Shown here: positions 1-7,100 of the stretch, piece after piece
Position numbering within the stretch: the stretch's first letter is position 1
Layout: each line of letters begins with the position of its first letter
Source: Gammaproteobacteria bacterium
GTDB lineage: Bacteria > Pseudomonadota > Gammaproteobacteria > Methylococcales > Methylomonadaceae
NCBI GenBank assembly: GCA_024276805.1
Contig: JAJRWJ010000002.1
Coordinates: 1-9,710, forward strand
Length of the DNA: 9,710 nt
Direction of reading: 5' to 3'
Notes under the pieces: generated by a model
What the model was told of the DNA's origin: nothing
The model's input: only the letters and a program-made list of their open reading frames with translations
The model's database searches: none
Program-made: the position numbers and the translations under genes

Positions 1-1531
1 CCAGGTCGTCAAATCGGCGCGGGTCATGAAAAAATCCGTAGCCTATCTTATGCCGTTCATGGATGCCGAGAAATCCGGCGAAATACAGACCAACGGTAAA
101 ATCCTGATGGCAACAGTCAAGGGCGATGTCCATGACATCGGGAAAAATATTGTCGGAGTGGTTCTGCAGTGCAACAATTATGAAGTGATCGATCTGGGGG
201 TCATGGTGCCGTCGGAAAAGATTTTGCAGACCGCCAGGGATGAAAATGTCGATATTATCGGCTTGAGTGGGCTGATCACACCATCCCTGGACGAGATGGT
301 GCATGTGGCCAAAGAGATGCAGCGCCTGGGTTTTGAGATTCCCTTGATGATTGGCGGCGCGACCACCTCCAGAGCGCATACCGCAGTGAAAATAGAACCA
401 AATTATCAGGGGCCGACCCTCTATGTCACCGATGCATCACGCAGTGTCGGCGTTGCCGGCAACCTGATCAGCGCGGATCAGCGTGAGGCTTTCGTCGCCA
501 GGATTCGCAAGGAATATGAGCAGGTGCGTGAGCGTCATAAAGGGCGTCGGGCAAAGACCAAGCAGCATCCCTTGACAGTCGCCAGGGAAAATAAATTTGT
601 CTGGAGCGATTATCACCCGGTCAAACCGAAGATCCAGGGTATCGAGGTCATCGACCATTTTCCTCTGGAGACCCTGGTCTGGTATATCGACTGGTCGCCA
701 TTTTTCCAGACCTGGGAGCTGGCAGGCCGTTATCCCGATATTCTCGACGACAGAGTGGTTGGTGAGCAGGCCCGGGCGCTGTTTGAGGATGCCCAGGAAA
801 TGCTGCAGAAGATCATCGGGGAAGAATGGCTGACGGCGCGGGCCGTCATTGGTTTTTTTCCGGCCAACAGCGATGGCGACGATATCATCCTGTATACCGA
901 TGATTCCAGAACCGAGGTGTTGGATGTTCTGCATCACTTGCGGCAGCAAAACATCAAGGCGCCGGGCCGGCCCAACTATTGTCTTGCAGACTTTGTCGCA
1001 CCGGTAGCAAGCGGAATAGCCGATTACATAGGCGCATTCGCGGTAACTGCAGGCATCGGCATCGAAAAGAAACTGACGGAATTCGAGCAGGACCATGACG
1101 ACTACAGCGCCATTATGTTGAAATCTCTGGCGGACCGCCTGGCCGAAGCATTTGCCGAATACCTGCATCGAGCCGTCAGGACTGAATATTGGGGTTATGC
1201 AAAAGACGAGACCCTGTCCAATACACAATTGATCCATGAAAAATATCAAGGCATCAGACCCGCGCCAGGCTATCCTGCCTGCCCGGACCACACGGAAAAA
1301 AGCAAATTGTTCAAGCTGTTGAATGTCGAGGCCAATACCAGCATCGAGTTGACGGAAAGCTATGCAATGTATCCAACTGCGGCAGTGAGCGGCTGGTATT
1401 TTGCACATCCGGAAGCACAATACTTCAATGTCGGAAAAATAAACCGGGATCAACTGGATGATTACGCACGGCGCAAGGGCATGGCCCAGGAAGTCGCAGA
1501 GCGCTGGCTGGCAGCCCATTTGCATCATTGA
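1..1531 (+). CDS. metH: Cobalamin-dependent methionine synthase, C-terminal part (5' truncated by window edge)
   Basis: MetH transfers a methyl group from methyltetrahydrofolate to homocysteine via methylcobalamin in the cytoplasm; this half binds B12 and reactivates it with AdoMet. The frame is open from base 2 (reads QVVKSARVMKK, a conserved MetH stretch), so the ATG at 26 is internal and the gene starts outside the window; 509 residues are visible. Numbering from that first Q, the cobalamin motif DxHxxG is D42-V-H44-D-I-G47, with His44 the expected lower axial Co ligand and Ser95 (in ITPSLDE) completing the ligand triad; GGATTS follows. The activation domain starts near residue 195 and keeps the AdoMet contacts expected from E. 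coli: Asp230 in YIDWSPFF, Glu413 and Arg419 in the RPAPGYP block. The C-terminus, including SGWYFAHPEA and DYARRKGM, is complete. Homocysteine and folate domains must lie upstream. Identification is very secure from motif order. Confidence 0.97.
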   Translation, partial: QVVKSARVMKKSVAYLMPFMDAEKSGEIQTNGKILMATVKGDVHDIGKNIVGVVLQCNNYEVIDLGVMVPSEKILQTARDENVDIIGLSGLITPSLDEMVHVAKEMQRLGFEIPLMIGGATTSRAHTAVKIEPNYQGPTLYVTDASRSVGVAGNLISADQREAFVARIRKEYEQVRERHKGRRAKTKQHPLTVARENKFVWSDYHPVKPKIQGIEVIDHFPLETLVWYIDWSPFFQTWELAGRYPDILDDRVVGEQARALFEDAQEMLQKIIGEEWLTARAVIGFFPANSDGDDIILYTDDSRTEVLDVLHHLRQQNIKAPGRPNYCLADFVAPVASGIADYIGAFAVTAGIGIEKKLTEFEQDHDDYSAIMLKSLADRLAEAFAEYLHRAVRTEYWGYAKDETLSNTQLIHEKYQGIRPAPGYPACPDHTEKSKLFKLLNVEANTSIELTESYAMYPTAAVSGWYFAHPEAQYFNVGKINRDQLDDYARRKGMAQEVAERWLAAHLHH

Positions 1532-1550
1532 TGCTGTCCAGGAAAGGGAG

Positions 1551-1580
1551 ACAGGATGACAAGGATTATTCAGGATTAAT
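1551..1580. repeat. Short GGAT-containing imperfect tandem repeat after metH
   Basis: Three GGAT cores occur at 1554, 1563 and 1573, each preceded by an A- or C-rich triplet (ACA, ACAA, TTCA), giving a 9-10 base period 20-45 bases past the metH stop. The pattern resembles the dispersed (A)CAGGATT-type short repeats seen in intergenic DNA of many bacteria; that likeness is from memory and unverified. The unit is followed by TTTTT at 1580-1584 but has no stem, so it is not an evident terminator. A seven-codon ORF (1556-1579) behind a GGGAG sequence falls inside it. Confidence 0.35.
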
Positions 1581-1631
1581 TTTTGCCTGTTGTGCTTCAC
1601 CCGGAATACATTTCAATACACGGGTACAAAA

Positions 1632-3269
1632 ATGACCATACGTTTGATTCTGTTCGGCACCCAGGGATGTCATTTGTGCGAGGAAGCAGAAGCCGTTCTG
1701 GAGAAATCACTGGAAGATACCGAAGGTGGGATGGGGAACATTCAGATTGAATCAGCCGATATTGCCGATGAGGAACAGTGGCAGAAGCGCTATGCAGTGC
1801 GGATACCGGTCCTTTATCATGAAGATTCCGGCAGGGAACTGGACTGGCCGTTTGATGAACAGAATATCCGGGAATTTATTGACGGTATTGCCGATTTGCG
1901 AATCGAGAAGGACAGCATGGGAGAGGTGTTGGTAGCAGCCAATGCCCTGTATGGTGCACAGACGCAGCGGGCCATCGACAATTTTGCCATTAGCGGGTTG
2001 GTCTTTCCGCCGGTATTCATTCGGACTCTGGCGCTGATCAAAAAAACCGCGGCCGAGGTAAATATGCAACTGGGTTTAATCGATGTGCGGAAGGGGCAGG
2101 CAATTGTTCAGGCCGCCCGGCAAATCGAGGATGGCCAGCATGTTGACCAGTTTCCCGTGGATATTTTCCAGACCGGCTCCGGCACCAGCAGCAATATGAA
2201 TGTCAATGAAGTGTTGGCGCATCTGGCCACAACAATGGCTGGAATACCAGTCGATGCCAATGATCACGTCAATATGGGGCAAAGCAGCAATGATGTGATT
2301 CCCACGGCCATTCATGTCAGTGCAGTGCGGCAGATGCATCAGCACCTGCTTCCGGCATTGGATCATCTGGCCGGAACCATCGAGGACAAAGCCCGGCAAT
2401 TGGATGCTGTGGTCAAAACCGGCCGTACTCATTTGATGGATGCGATGCCAATTAGGATGAGTCAGGAACTTGATGGCTGGGCATTTCAGATTCGCAGTGG
2501 CAGGGATCGACTCAATGCGACACTGCCCCGGTTGCAGATGCTGGCCCAGGGAGGGACGGCGGTCGGCACTGGAATCAATGCCCATCCGGAATTTGCCGAG
2601 CGTTTTGCCGCCAGGATCAGTGAGGAATGCAGCATTAACTTCGTTCCCAGCCAGTCATTTTTTACCAGTCTCAGCTGCCAGGATACTGTGGTGGAATTGT
2701 CAGGGCAATTGAAGACCATTGCCGTCAGCCTGATGAAAATAGCCAACGACCTGCGCTGGATGAACAGCGGTCCATTGGCCGGTCTGGGGGAGGTTGCGCT
2801 GCCCGCGTTACAGCCCGGCAGCAGTATCATGCCGGGGAAAGTGAATCCAGTGATGCCGGAAGCCGTGGCCATGGTTGCGGCACAGGTGATCGGCAACGAT
2901 GCAACGATTACCGTGGCAGGTCAATCCGGGGCGTTTCAGCTCAATGTGATGTTGCCGGTGATCGCCTATAATATCCTGCAGAGCATCGACATCATCGCCA
3001 ATGCCTGTAACGCTTTGGCGGACAAGGCGATTGCCGGTTTCACCGTCAATGAGGAAAAAATCCGCACTGTCTTGAACAGAAATCCGATTCTGGTCACCGC
3101 GCTGAACCCGATCATCGGCTATGGGAGGGCGGCGGAAATTGCCAAAGCGGCTTATCGCGACGACAGGCCGGTCATCGATGTCGCGGTGGAAATGACCGGT
3201 CTCAGCCGTGAAGAACTGGAGAAATTGCTGGACCCGGCCAGTTTGACCCGGGGCGGGGCAGGCGGATAG
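1632..3269 (+). CDS. fumC: Glutaredoxin-like (DUF836-type) domain fused to class II fumarate hydratase
   Basis: The fumarase part interconverts fumarate and malate in the TCA cycle. I chose ATG 1632 because homology to the Grx-like family begins there (MTIRLILFGTQGCHLCEEA); the frame extends upstream to a TTG at 1590 without family resemblance. The product is 545 residues. Residues 1-85 are a thioredoxin-fold DUF836-type module: redox motif C13-H-L-C16, cis-Pro region I58-P59-V, and the WPFDEQNIREFI end. After only about five linker residues (DGIAD) the fumarase begins at RIEKDSMGE (residue 90 on) and runs to the end, about 456 residues, the normal FumC length. Active-site blocks are intact: TGSGTSSNMN (S183, T185), GQSSND (N220), GRTH (H267) and the signature GSSIMPGKVNP (S397, K403, N405). 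Sequence detail matches Pseudomonas-type FumC rather than aspartase. The two modules are normally separate proteins. A TTG at 1896 or ATG at 1917 could start a free fumarase. The ribosome site before 1632 is weak. Confidence 0.9.
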   Translation: MTIRLILFGTQGCHLCEEAEAVLEKSLEDTEGGMGNIQIESADIADEEQWQKRYAVRIPVLYHEDSGRELDWPFDEQNIREFIDGIADLRIEKDSMGEVLVAANALYGAQTQRAIDNFAISGLVFPPVFIRTLALIKKTAAEVNMQLGLIDVRKGQAIVQAARQIEDGQHVDQFPVDIFQTGSGTSSNMNVNEVLAHLATTMAGIPVDANDHVNMGQSSNDVIPTAIHVSAVRQMHQHLLPALDHLAGTIEDKARQLDAVVKTGRTHLMDAMPIRMSQELDGWAFQIRSGRDRLNATLPRLQMLAQGGTAVGTGINAHPEFAERFAARISEECSINFVPSQSFFTSLSCQDTVVELSGQLKTIAVSLMKIANDLRWMNSGPLAGLGEVALPALQPGSSIMPGKVNPVMPEAVAMVAAQVIGNDATITVAGQSGAFQLNVMLPVIAYNILQSIDIIANACNALADKAIAGFTVNEEKIRTVLNRNPILVTALNPIIGYGRAAEIAKAAYRDDRPVIDVAVEMTGLSREELEKLLDPASLTRGGAGG

Positions 3270-3290
3270 CTGCGTTAGTTCAGCGCAGCT
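3268..3290. terminator. Hairpin at the end of the fumarase gene, possible part of a bidirectional terminator
   Basis: A perfect 7-base stem, AGCTGCG (3268-3274) with CGCAGCT (3284-3290), has a 9-base loop and overlaps the fumarase stop codon. It sits between two convergent genes. No T-run follows on either strand, so it is not a canonical intrinsic terminator; together with the adjacent palindrome it may still slow transcription or protect mRNA 3' ends. Confidence 0.35.
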
Positions 3291-3293
3291 GCC

Positions 3294-3317
3294 GTAGGAG
3301 CGGCTTCAGCCGCGATT
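3294..3317. repeat. REP-like palindrome between convergent genes
   Basis: The sequence begins GTAGGA and continues into a perfect 6-base stem GCGGCT (3300-3305) / AGCCGC (3308-3313) with a TC loop, then GATTT. A GTAG or GTGG head followed by a GC-rich palindrome is the form of REP elements found in many copies in gammaproteobacterial genomes and mobilised by RAYT (TnpA-REP) transposases. The position, between the stop codons of two convergent genes, is typical for REPs. Only one copy is visible here, so repetitiveness cannot be shown from this window. Confidence 0.65.
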
Positions 3318-3331
3318 TCCAAAAGCTTTAA

Positions 3332-3766
3332 TTACCAGCAGCCGGCAGTACCGGTGGTGGTTTTCGTGCCTGCCTGATTCAAGGTCATCGTACCGCAGTC
3401 ATCATTTGCCTGGGGGCCGCCTGACACAGGAACCGCCTGCAGGGTAAATGTGGTGGAACCGACTGCAGACAGGGACAAGTTATAGAAAGCGCCTCCTGAT
3501 CGAGGCGAGGTGGTGAATGGAAATTCATCGGCCTCGTCATTGCCAATGGTCGTGCTGTCACCATCCAGATCGACATTGTAGGTATTATATTCGGTAAATT
3601 TCTGTTCCATGAAACCAGCCAGTTCCACCAGGGCCGCCTGGGCATCGGCTCGCCGGGATTTCTGCACGCTGTTTTGATAGGAAGGATAGGCGACAGCCGC
3701 CAGTACCCCGACGATTGCTACAGCGATCATCAGTTCGATGAGTGTAAAAGCTTTTTGTCTGTTCAT
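3332..3766 (-). CDS. pilE: Type IV pilin-like minor pilin PilE
   Basis: A 144-residue prepilin; after cleavage it would be inserted in the inner membrane and assembled into the type IV pilus, probably as a minor subunit. I chose the ATG at 3766 because it gives a typical short leader (MNRQKA) and has GGATG at a good distance upstream; an ATG at 3778 and a TTG at 3790 lie in frame but lack this. The cleavage site is KA|FTLIELMIAVAIVGVLAAVAYPSY with Glu5 of the mature protein present. The residue before the cut is Ala rather than the usual Gly. The hydrophobic N-terminal helix is followed by a globular domain with a C-terminal cysteine pair (C124 and C143) that would form the pilin disulfide loop. 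It is the last gene of the minor-pilin cluster, as in Pseudomonas, separated by 124 bases from the gene before it. It could also be called a generic PilA/PilE pilin, but context favours PilE. Confidence 0.9.
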   Translation of the reverse strand: MNRQKAFTLIELMIAVAIVGVLAAVAYPSYQNSVQKSRRADAQAALVELAGFMEQKFTEYNTYNVDLDGDSTTIGNDEADEFPFTTSPRSGGAFYNLSLSAVGSTTFTLQAVPVSGGPQANDDCGTMTLNQAGTKTTTGTAGCW

Positions 3767-3797
3767 GTTTTCATCCATCAATATAATCAAGCAGGTG

Positions 3798-3830
3798 TGG
3801 GTTGGGCAAAGCGCCGCATGTCCAACAAGT
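3798..3830. repeat. Degenerate palindromic intergenic repeat upstream of pilE
   Basis: GTTGGGC (3801-3807) pairs with GTCCAAC (3820-3826), one G-U pair included, around a 12-base loop AAAGCGCCGCAT. The layout GGTTGGGC / AAAGCG / GCCCAACA-like resembles a widespread family of short dispersed palindromes in proteobacterial intergenic DNA, with mutations here; that family resemblance is from memory. It lies in the 124-base gap between the pilY2-position gene and pilE. Confidence 0.45.
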
Positions 3831-3890
3831 CAATGGCAGCCGATGTTGTTGTTTTTTGAAGGATATGGATTCATCAAGCCGGTAATAAAC

Positions 3891-4175
3891 TTATTCATTG
3901 AATTCAATGGCCGATTCAACTTTTATGCTGGTGATTAAAGCATTATGCAGCTCAAAAGTGACCAAAGTACCTGGCTTCAGTCGGTCAGGATCTATATTTA
4001 ATTTTTTCCAGGTAAATTTGGTCTTTTCATTGATTTTGTAGGGTATTTCATCAATGAATATTATTCTTTCTTCAAGGTTTACTTTGCTGATCCTCCCTGA
4101 AGCGTGAAATTCTTCCGCCTGTGAATGACTGGACAATATAAAAAACAGTAATAACAATAAACGCTTCACTTTCAT
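3891..4175 (-). CDS. Small secreted protein in the pilY2 position (PilY2-like, function unknown)
   Basis: A 94-residue protein with a clear signal peptide: basic start MKVKR, a leucine/phenylalanine-rich core, and likely signal peptidase I cleavage after SHSQA, leaving about 74 residues in the periplasm. The mature part (GRISKVNLEERIIFIDEIPYKIN..., then LKPGTLVTFEL) alternates short hydrophobic strands with turns and suggests a small beta-rich domain; there are no cysteines. The gene lies 15 bases after pilY1 and before pilE, exactly where Pseudomonas carries pilY2, so a PilY2-like role in pilus biogenesis is inferred from position and size, not from recognised motifs. The Shine-Dalgarno GGAGA (4176-4180) directly abuts the ATG at 4175; a GTG two codons later (4169) has ideal 6-base spacing and may be the true start. 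The gene is about 35% GC, much lower than its neighbours at about 50%. Confidence 0.75.
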   Translation of the reverse strand: MKVKRLLLLLFFILSSHSQAEEFHASGRISKVNLEERIIFIDEIPYKINEKTKFTWKKLNIDPDRLKPGTLVTFELHNALITSIKVESAIEFNE

Positions 4176-4190
4176 TCTCCGTATCTTTGA

Positions 4191-7100
4191 TTAACGCAAT
4201 TCCTGCCAGGAAAGTCGGCCAGTCTCTATGCCGCCTAAATCTTCAAGATCCCTGGTATCGATTGTTGAGCCACCATCGGTACCAGGGGTGTATTGTTTGT
4301 TGCTGAGAAAATTAGAAGAAGCGGGCAGGCCCAGGGTAAAGCGCTGGCCGCTCGCTGCAAAACTGACATTTGAGCTGTTTTTCACCAGGTCGGATGAATC
4401 CACGCCATCGGTCCCATTGACATCGAAAACCGGATCGCCCGTACTTCCACCGCCTCGTTGCGATACCGACATCAGGAATCCTTTTCCTCCAGAATTGCAG
4501 ACGACATTGTCGGGAATCCAGGTATTGAAGAAAACGACATCTCCGCGCACGTCCGGGTCGACGACCACACGTTCTCCTGTGGCAAGGGTCAGGTTGATTT
4601 TCCAGCCATGTTTGCTGGTATAGTCGACAGGGGTTTTGCTGAGAACCCTTATGTCATTGGTAATATCGACAGAGTTATTGAAAAAACTGCCGCTGACAAA
4701 TGTTTGTTCCTGCAAATCGGAGGGGGTCAGGGAATGGACTCCATGGTCCCAGACACCATAGAACGATTGCACATCCGAATTCAGGATATCACTGGAAGTC
4801 AGATATTGGCCCGTGCCAAAGAAAACCAGAACATCCGGGGCGGCACCGCTATGGTCGGGATGTTTGATCAGAATGGGTTTGCTGGTAATCGGCTGGGCTG
4901 TCCCGGAATAGCTGGCGGTGAACAGGGGCTTCGGTGTGGAGCCCTGTTTATAGGCAACATCCCATTGGTTGCTGTTGGACGCCGAAAGGTCGAAAGCCCA
5001 TAAGTTGCCGAACAGATCTCCGGCATAAATTCTGTCGACAACTTTATCACCATCCATGTCGACCGCTTGAGGGGTGGATAAACCATTGCAATCGCTGCAA
5101 TCACCAATGAGATTTGCTCCGGAATTGGTTGGAATTTCAATGTAGTCCGTGTTGAGAGTCCATGTGCCATCCAGCCCGCCATCCAGAAACAGAATGAAAA
5201 GTTTGGCAGTGCCATCGCCGCTGTTGTTGTAACCATTGCCGAAAACTGCCGCCCAGCGGCCATTGTTCAGCATGACAATTACCGGTTTGCTGTATGAAAA
5301 GCCCATGTCGGCATCGTCACTGGAATCAAATTCCCATAACACCAGGTTGGCGGCATTGCTTTCGCTGAATTGGCTTGGATCGGTGATATCCAGGGCAAAG
5401 ATACCTTTCCCGCCGGCACGATTGCCACCAGTCAGTATCGTATGCCAGGCATCACCCGTTCCAGTGCCGGTGGTGTCGATATAGACATCGGAAACAGCTG
5501 TTGGCAGGTCAACATAATAGCGATGTGTATAGGTGGGATCGGTCAGGTAATGCAGACCTTGATCGGCAATGTTTTTGACGAACAGGTTGCCTGGGATATA
5601 GGCAATTTTCTCGTCACCATTGGTCGCTGAAAAACCATGCAGCATACCGTCATTGGTACCGACATAGACCAGCTCAGTGCGGGTTTTTGCCGTACCATTT
5701 GTAAAATCCCTGTAGCTGTCGGTACCGGTGGGAAAGGGTGCGACAGATGGCCAGTTCAAGGCTGGTTTGCCAATAAAGATTGGATCGGAATGGACGATGT
5801 CACCCAATAACTTGCTTCGATTTCTGAATGTATAGGTGCCATTGTTGGATTGTTCATTGCTCCGTTCGCCGCGGATAAAATCCAGTCGGGCCTTGGCCAG
5901 GTTATCACCGGCCGTTCCCGTGGCCAGGGTGCCGTCCGGATTGGTGCGAAGGTCATCCTGCTGCTCGGCAGTAAGTTGATCCCATCTGAATTTCGTTCCC
6001 GTTCCCGTTGTCTTGTCATAGGTGAGAATGGTCCGGTTGGCAACCGGGTTGGATTTTGCATCCAGAATATCCGCCGCTTTCCAGGAGGGTGTGGAAGCGA
6101 CATCCCCGGTCAATGCATCCAGTGGAAAAGACAGAAGATCGCCACTCCATTTGTTGTTGGAACTGTTGAACTGGGCCAGATAGACGGCACTGCTGCCGGT
6201 CAGTGTGGTGGTATTGAAGGCGACCGAACTGGCGCTGCCAACGCGATCGGAGATATTGCCCAGCGCCGCGGTAAGCGCATCAGATACTTTTTGCGGCGTT
6301 GCCGCGGAGACGAAAGTCCCCGTGCTGTTGTATGCGGCGTGCCAAAGATCATCGATTTTTTCCGGCTCATTGGCCCATGGCATCGGGTCTCCCCAGTCGT
6401 CACTGGCGCTGAGTCCGGGAGCATTACCCGGCCAGCCATCGGCATCGGTATCGGTCAATAATCCGGTGACACCAAAGGCGACTGTATAGGTAACCATGTG
6501 CTGCCATGTGGCCGGGTCGGATATATTGACCACAACATCGTTAGCCAGTGGACTCAGGTCCTTATCGTAATAATATTTGGCGACATCGGCAACCGATATG
6601 CTGTGGCCATCACCATCGGCGTTGCCTATGGCGCTGGCAGGATCACTGCCATTCCAGTAGCCATCGGTAGCCAGGATGGTGAAATTTTGCTGACAACTGT
6701 CAAGAATGGGGTCCGCTTTCCCCGACAGATCATGGTCATAATATTTGCCGGCTCTTTCCAGTCCGCGCCTGAGAGGGGTTCCGTAGGCCTGCCAGGTAAA
6801 ATCGAACAAATTATTCAATAGCGTTTCATTATGCGTGCCAAAACCGGTCAATCCGGTGGGCAGTTCGGTGAACAACGTCGAATAATCATTGATCACACTG
6901 ATACCCCAACGATAACCGGGATTATCCGTCACGATGCGGCCGATTGCCGCTTTCGCGGCAAAGGCGCGGCGGCGCCCGTATTGATACCAGTTGGCAATAT
7001 TTTGCTGTACATCGGCGATGGTCATGCCACCTAATTCGCTGTGAGCTCCAGTCCCTGTCAGAGTCGTCGTGCTGGAAACAGTTTCGGTCTTGCCCGAATA

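Noticed and set aside
437..1600. Long (387-codon) open frame antisense to metH
   Set aside because: It lies entirely opposite a strongly conserved metH frame, its translation has no domain-like pattern, and it has no sensible start context; a codon-bias shadow.
1583..1612. Possible sigma-70 promoter (TTGCCT, 18 bases, TACATT) before the fused gene
   Set aside because: Each hexamer matches only four of six positions and the leader would be short; too weak to call.
1590..1631. Upstream TTG start extending the fused protein by 14 residues
   Set aside because: The extension has no family similarity and the ATG at 1632 begins the conserved MTIRLILFG segment.
3800..3835. Sigma-54-like GG...GC elements upstream of pilE
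   Set aside because: The GG and GC dinucleotides are about four bases too far apart for a sigma-54 promoter, and the bases belong to the palindrome there.
4539..4547. RGD tripeptide in PilY1 (residues 1096-1098)
   Set aside because: P. aeruginosa PilY1 has an integrin-binding RGD in a different region; here it falls in a conserved strand near the C-terminus and is probably chance.
4458..5003. Plus-strand open frames opposite pilY1 (this and several others up to 7802)
   Set aside because: All lie inside pilY1, whose protein is continuous and recognisable end to end; none shows a family motif.
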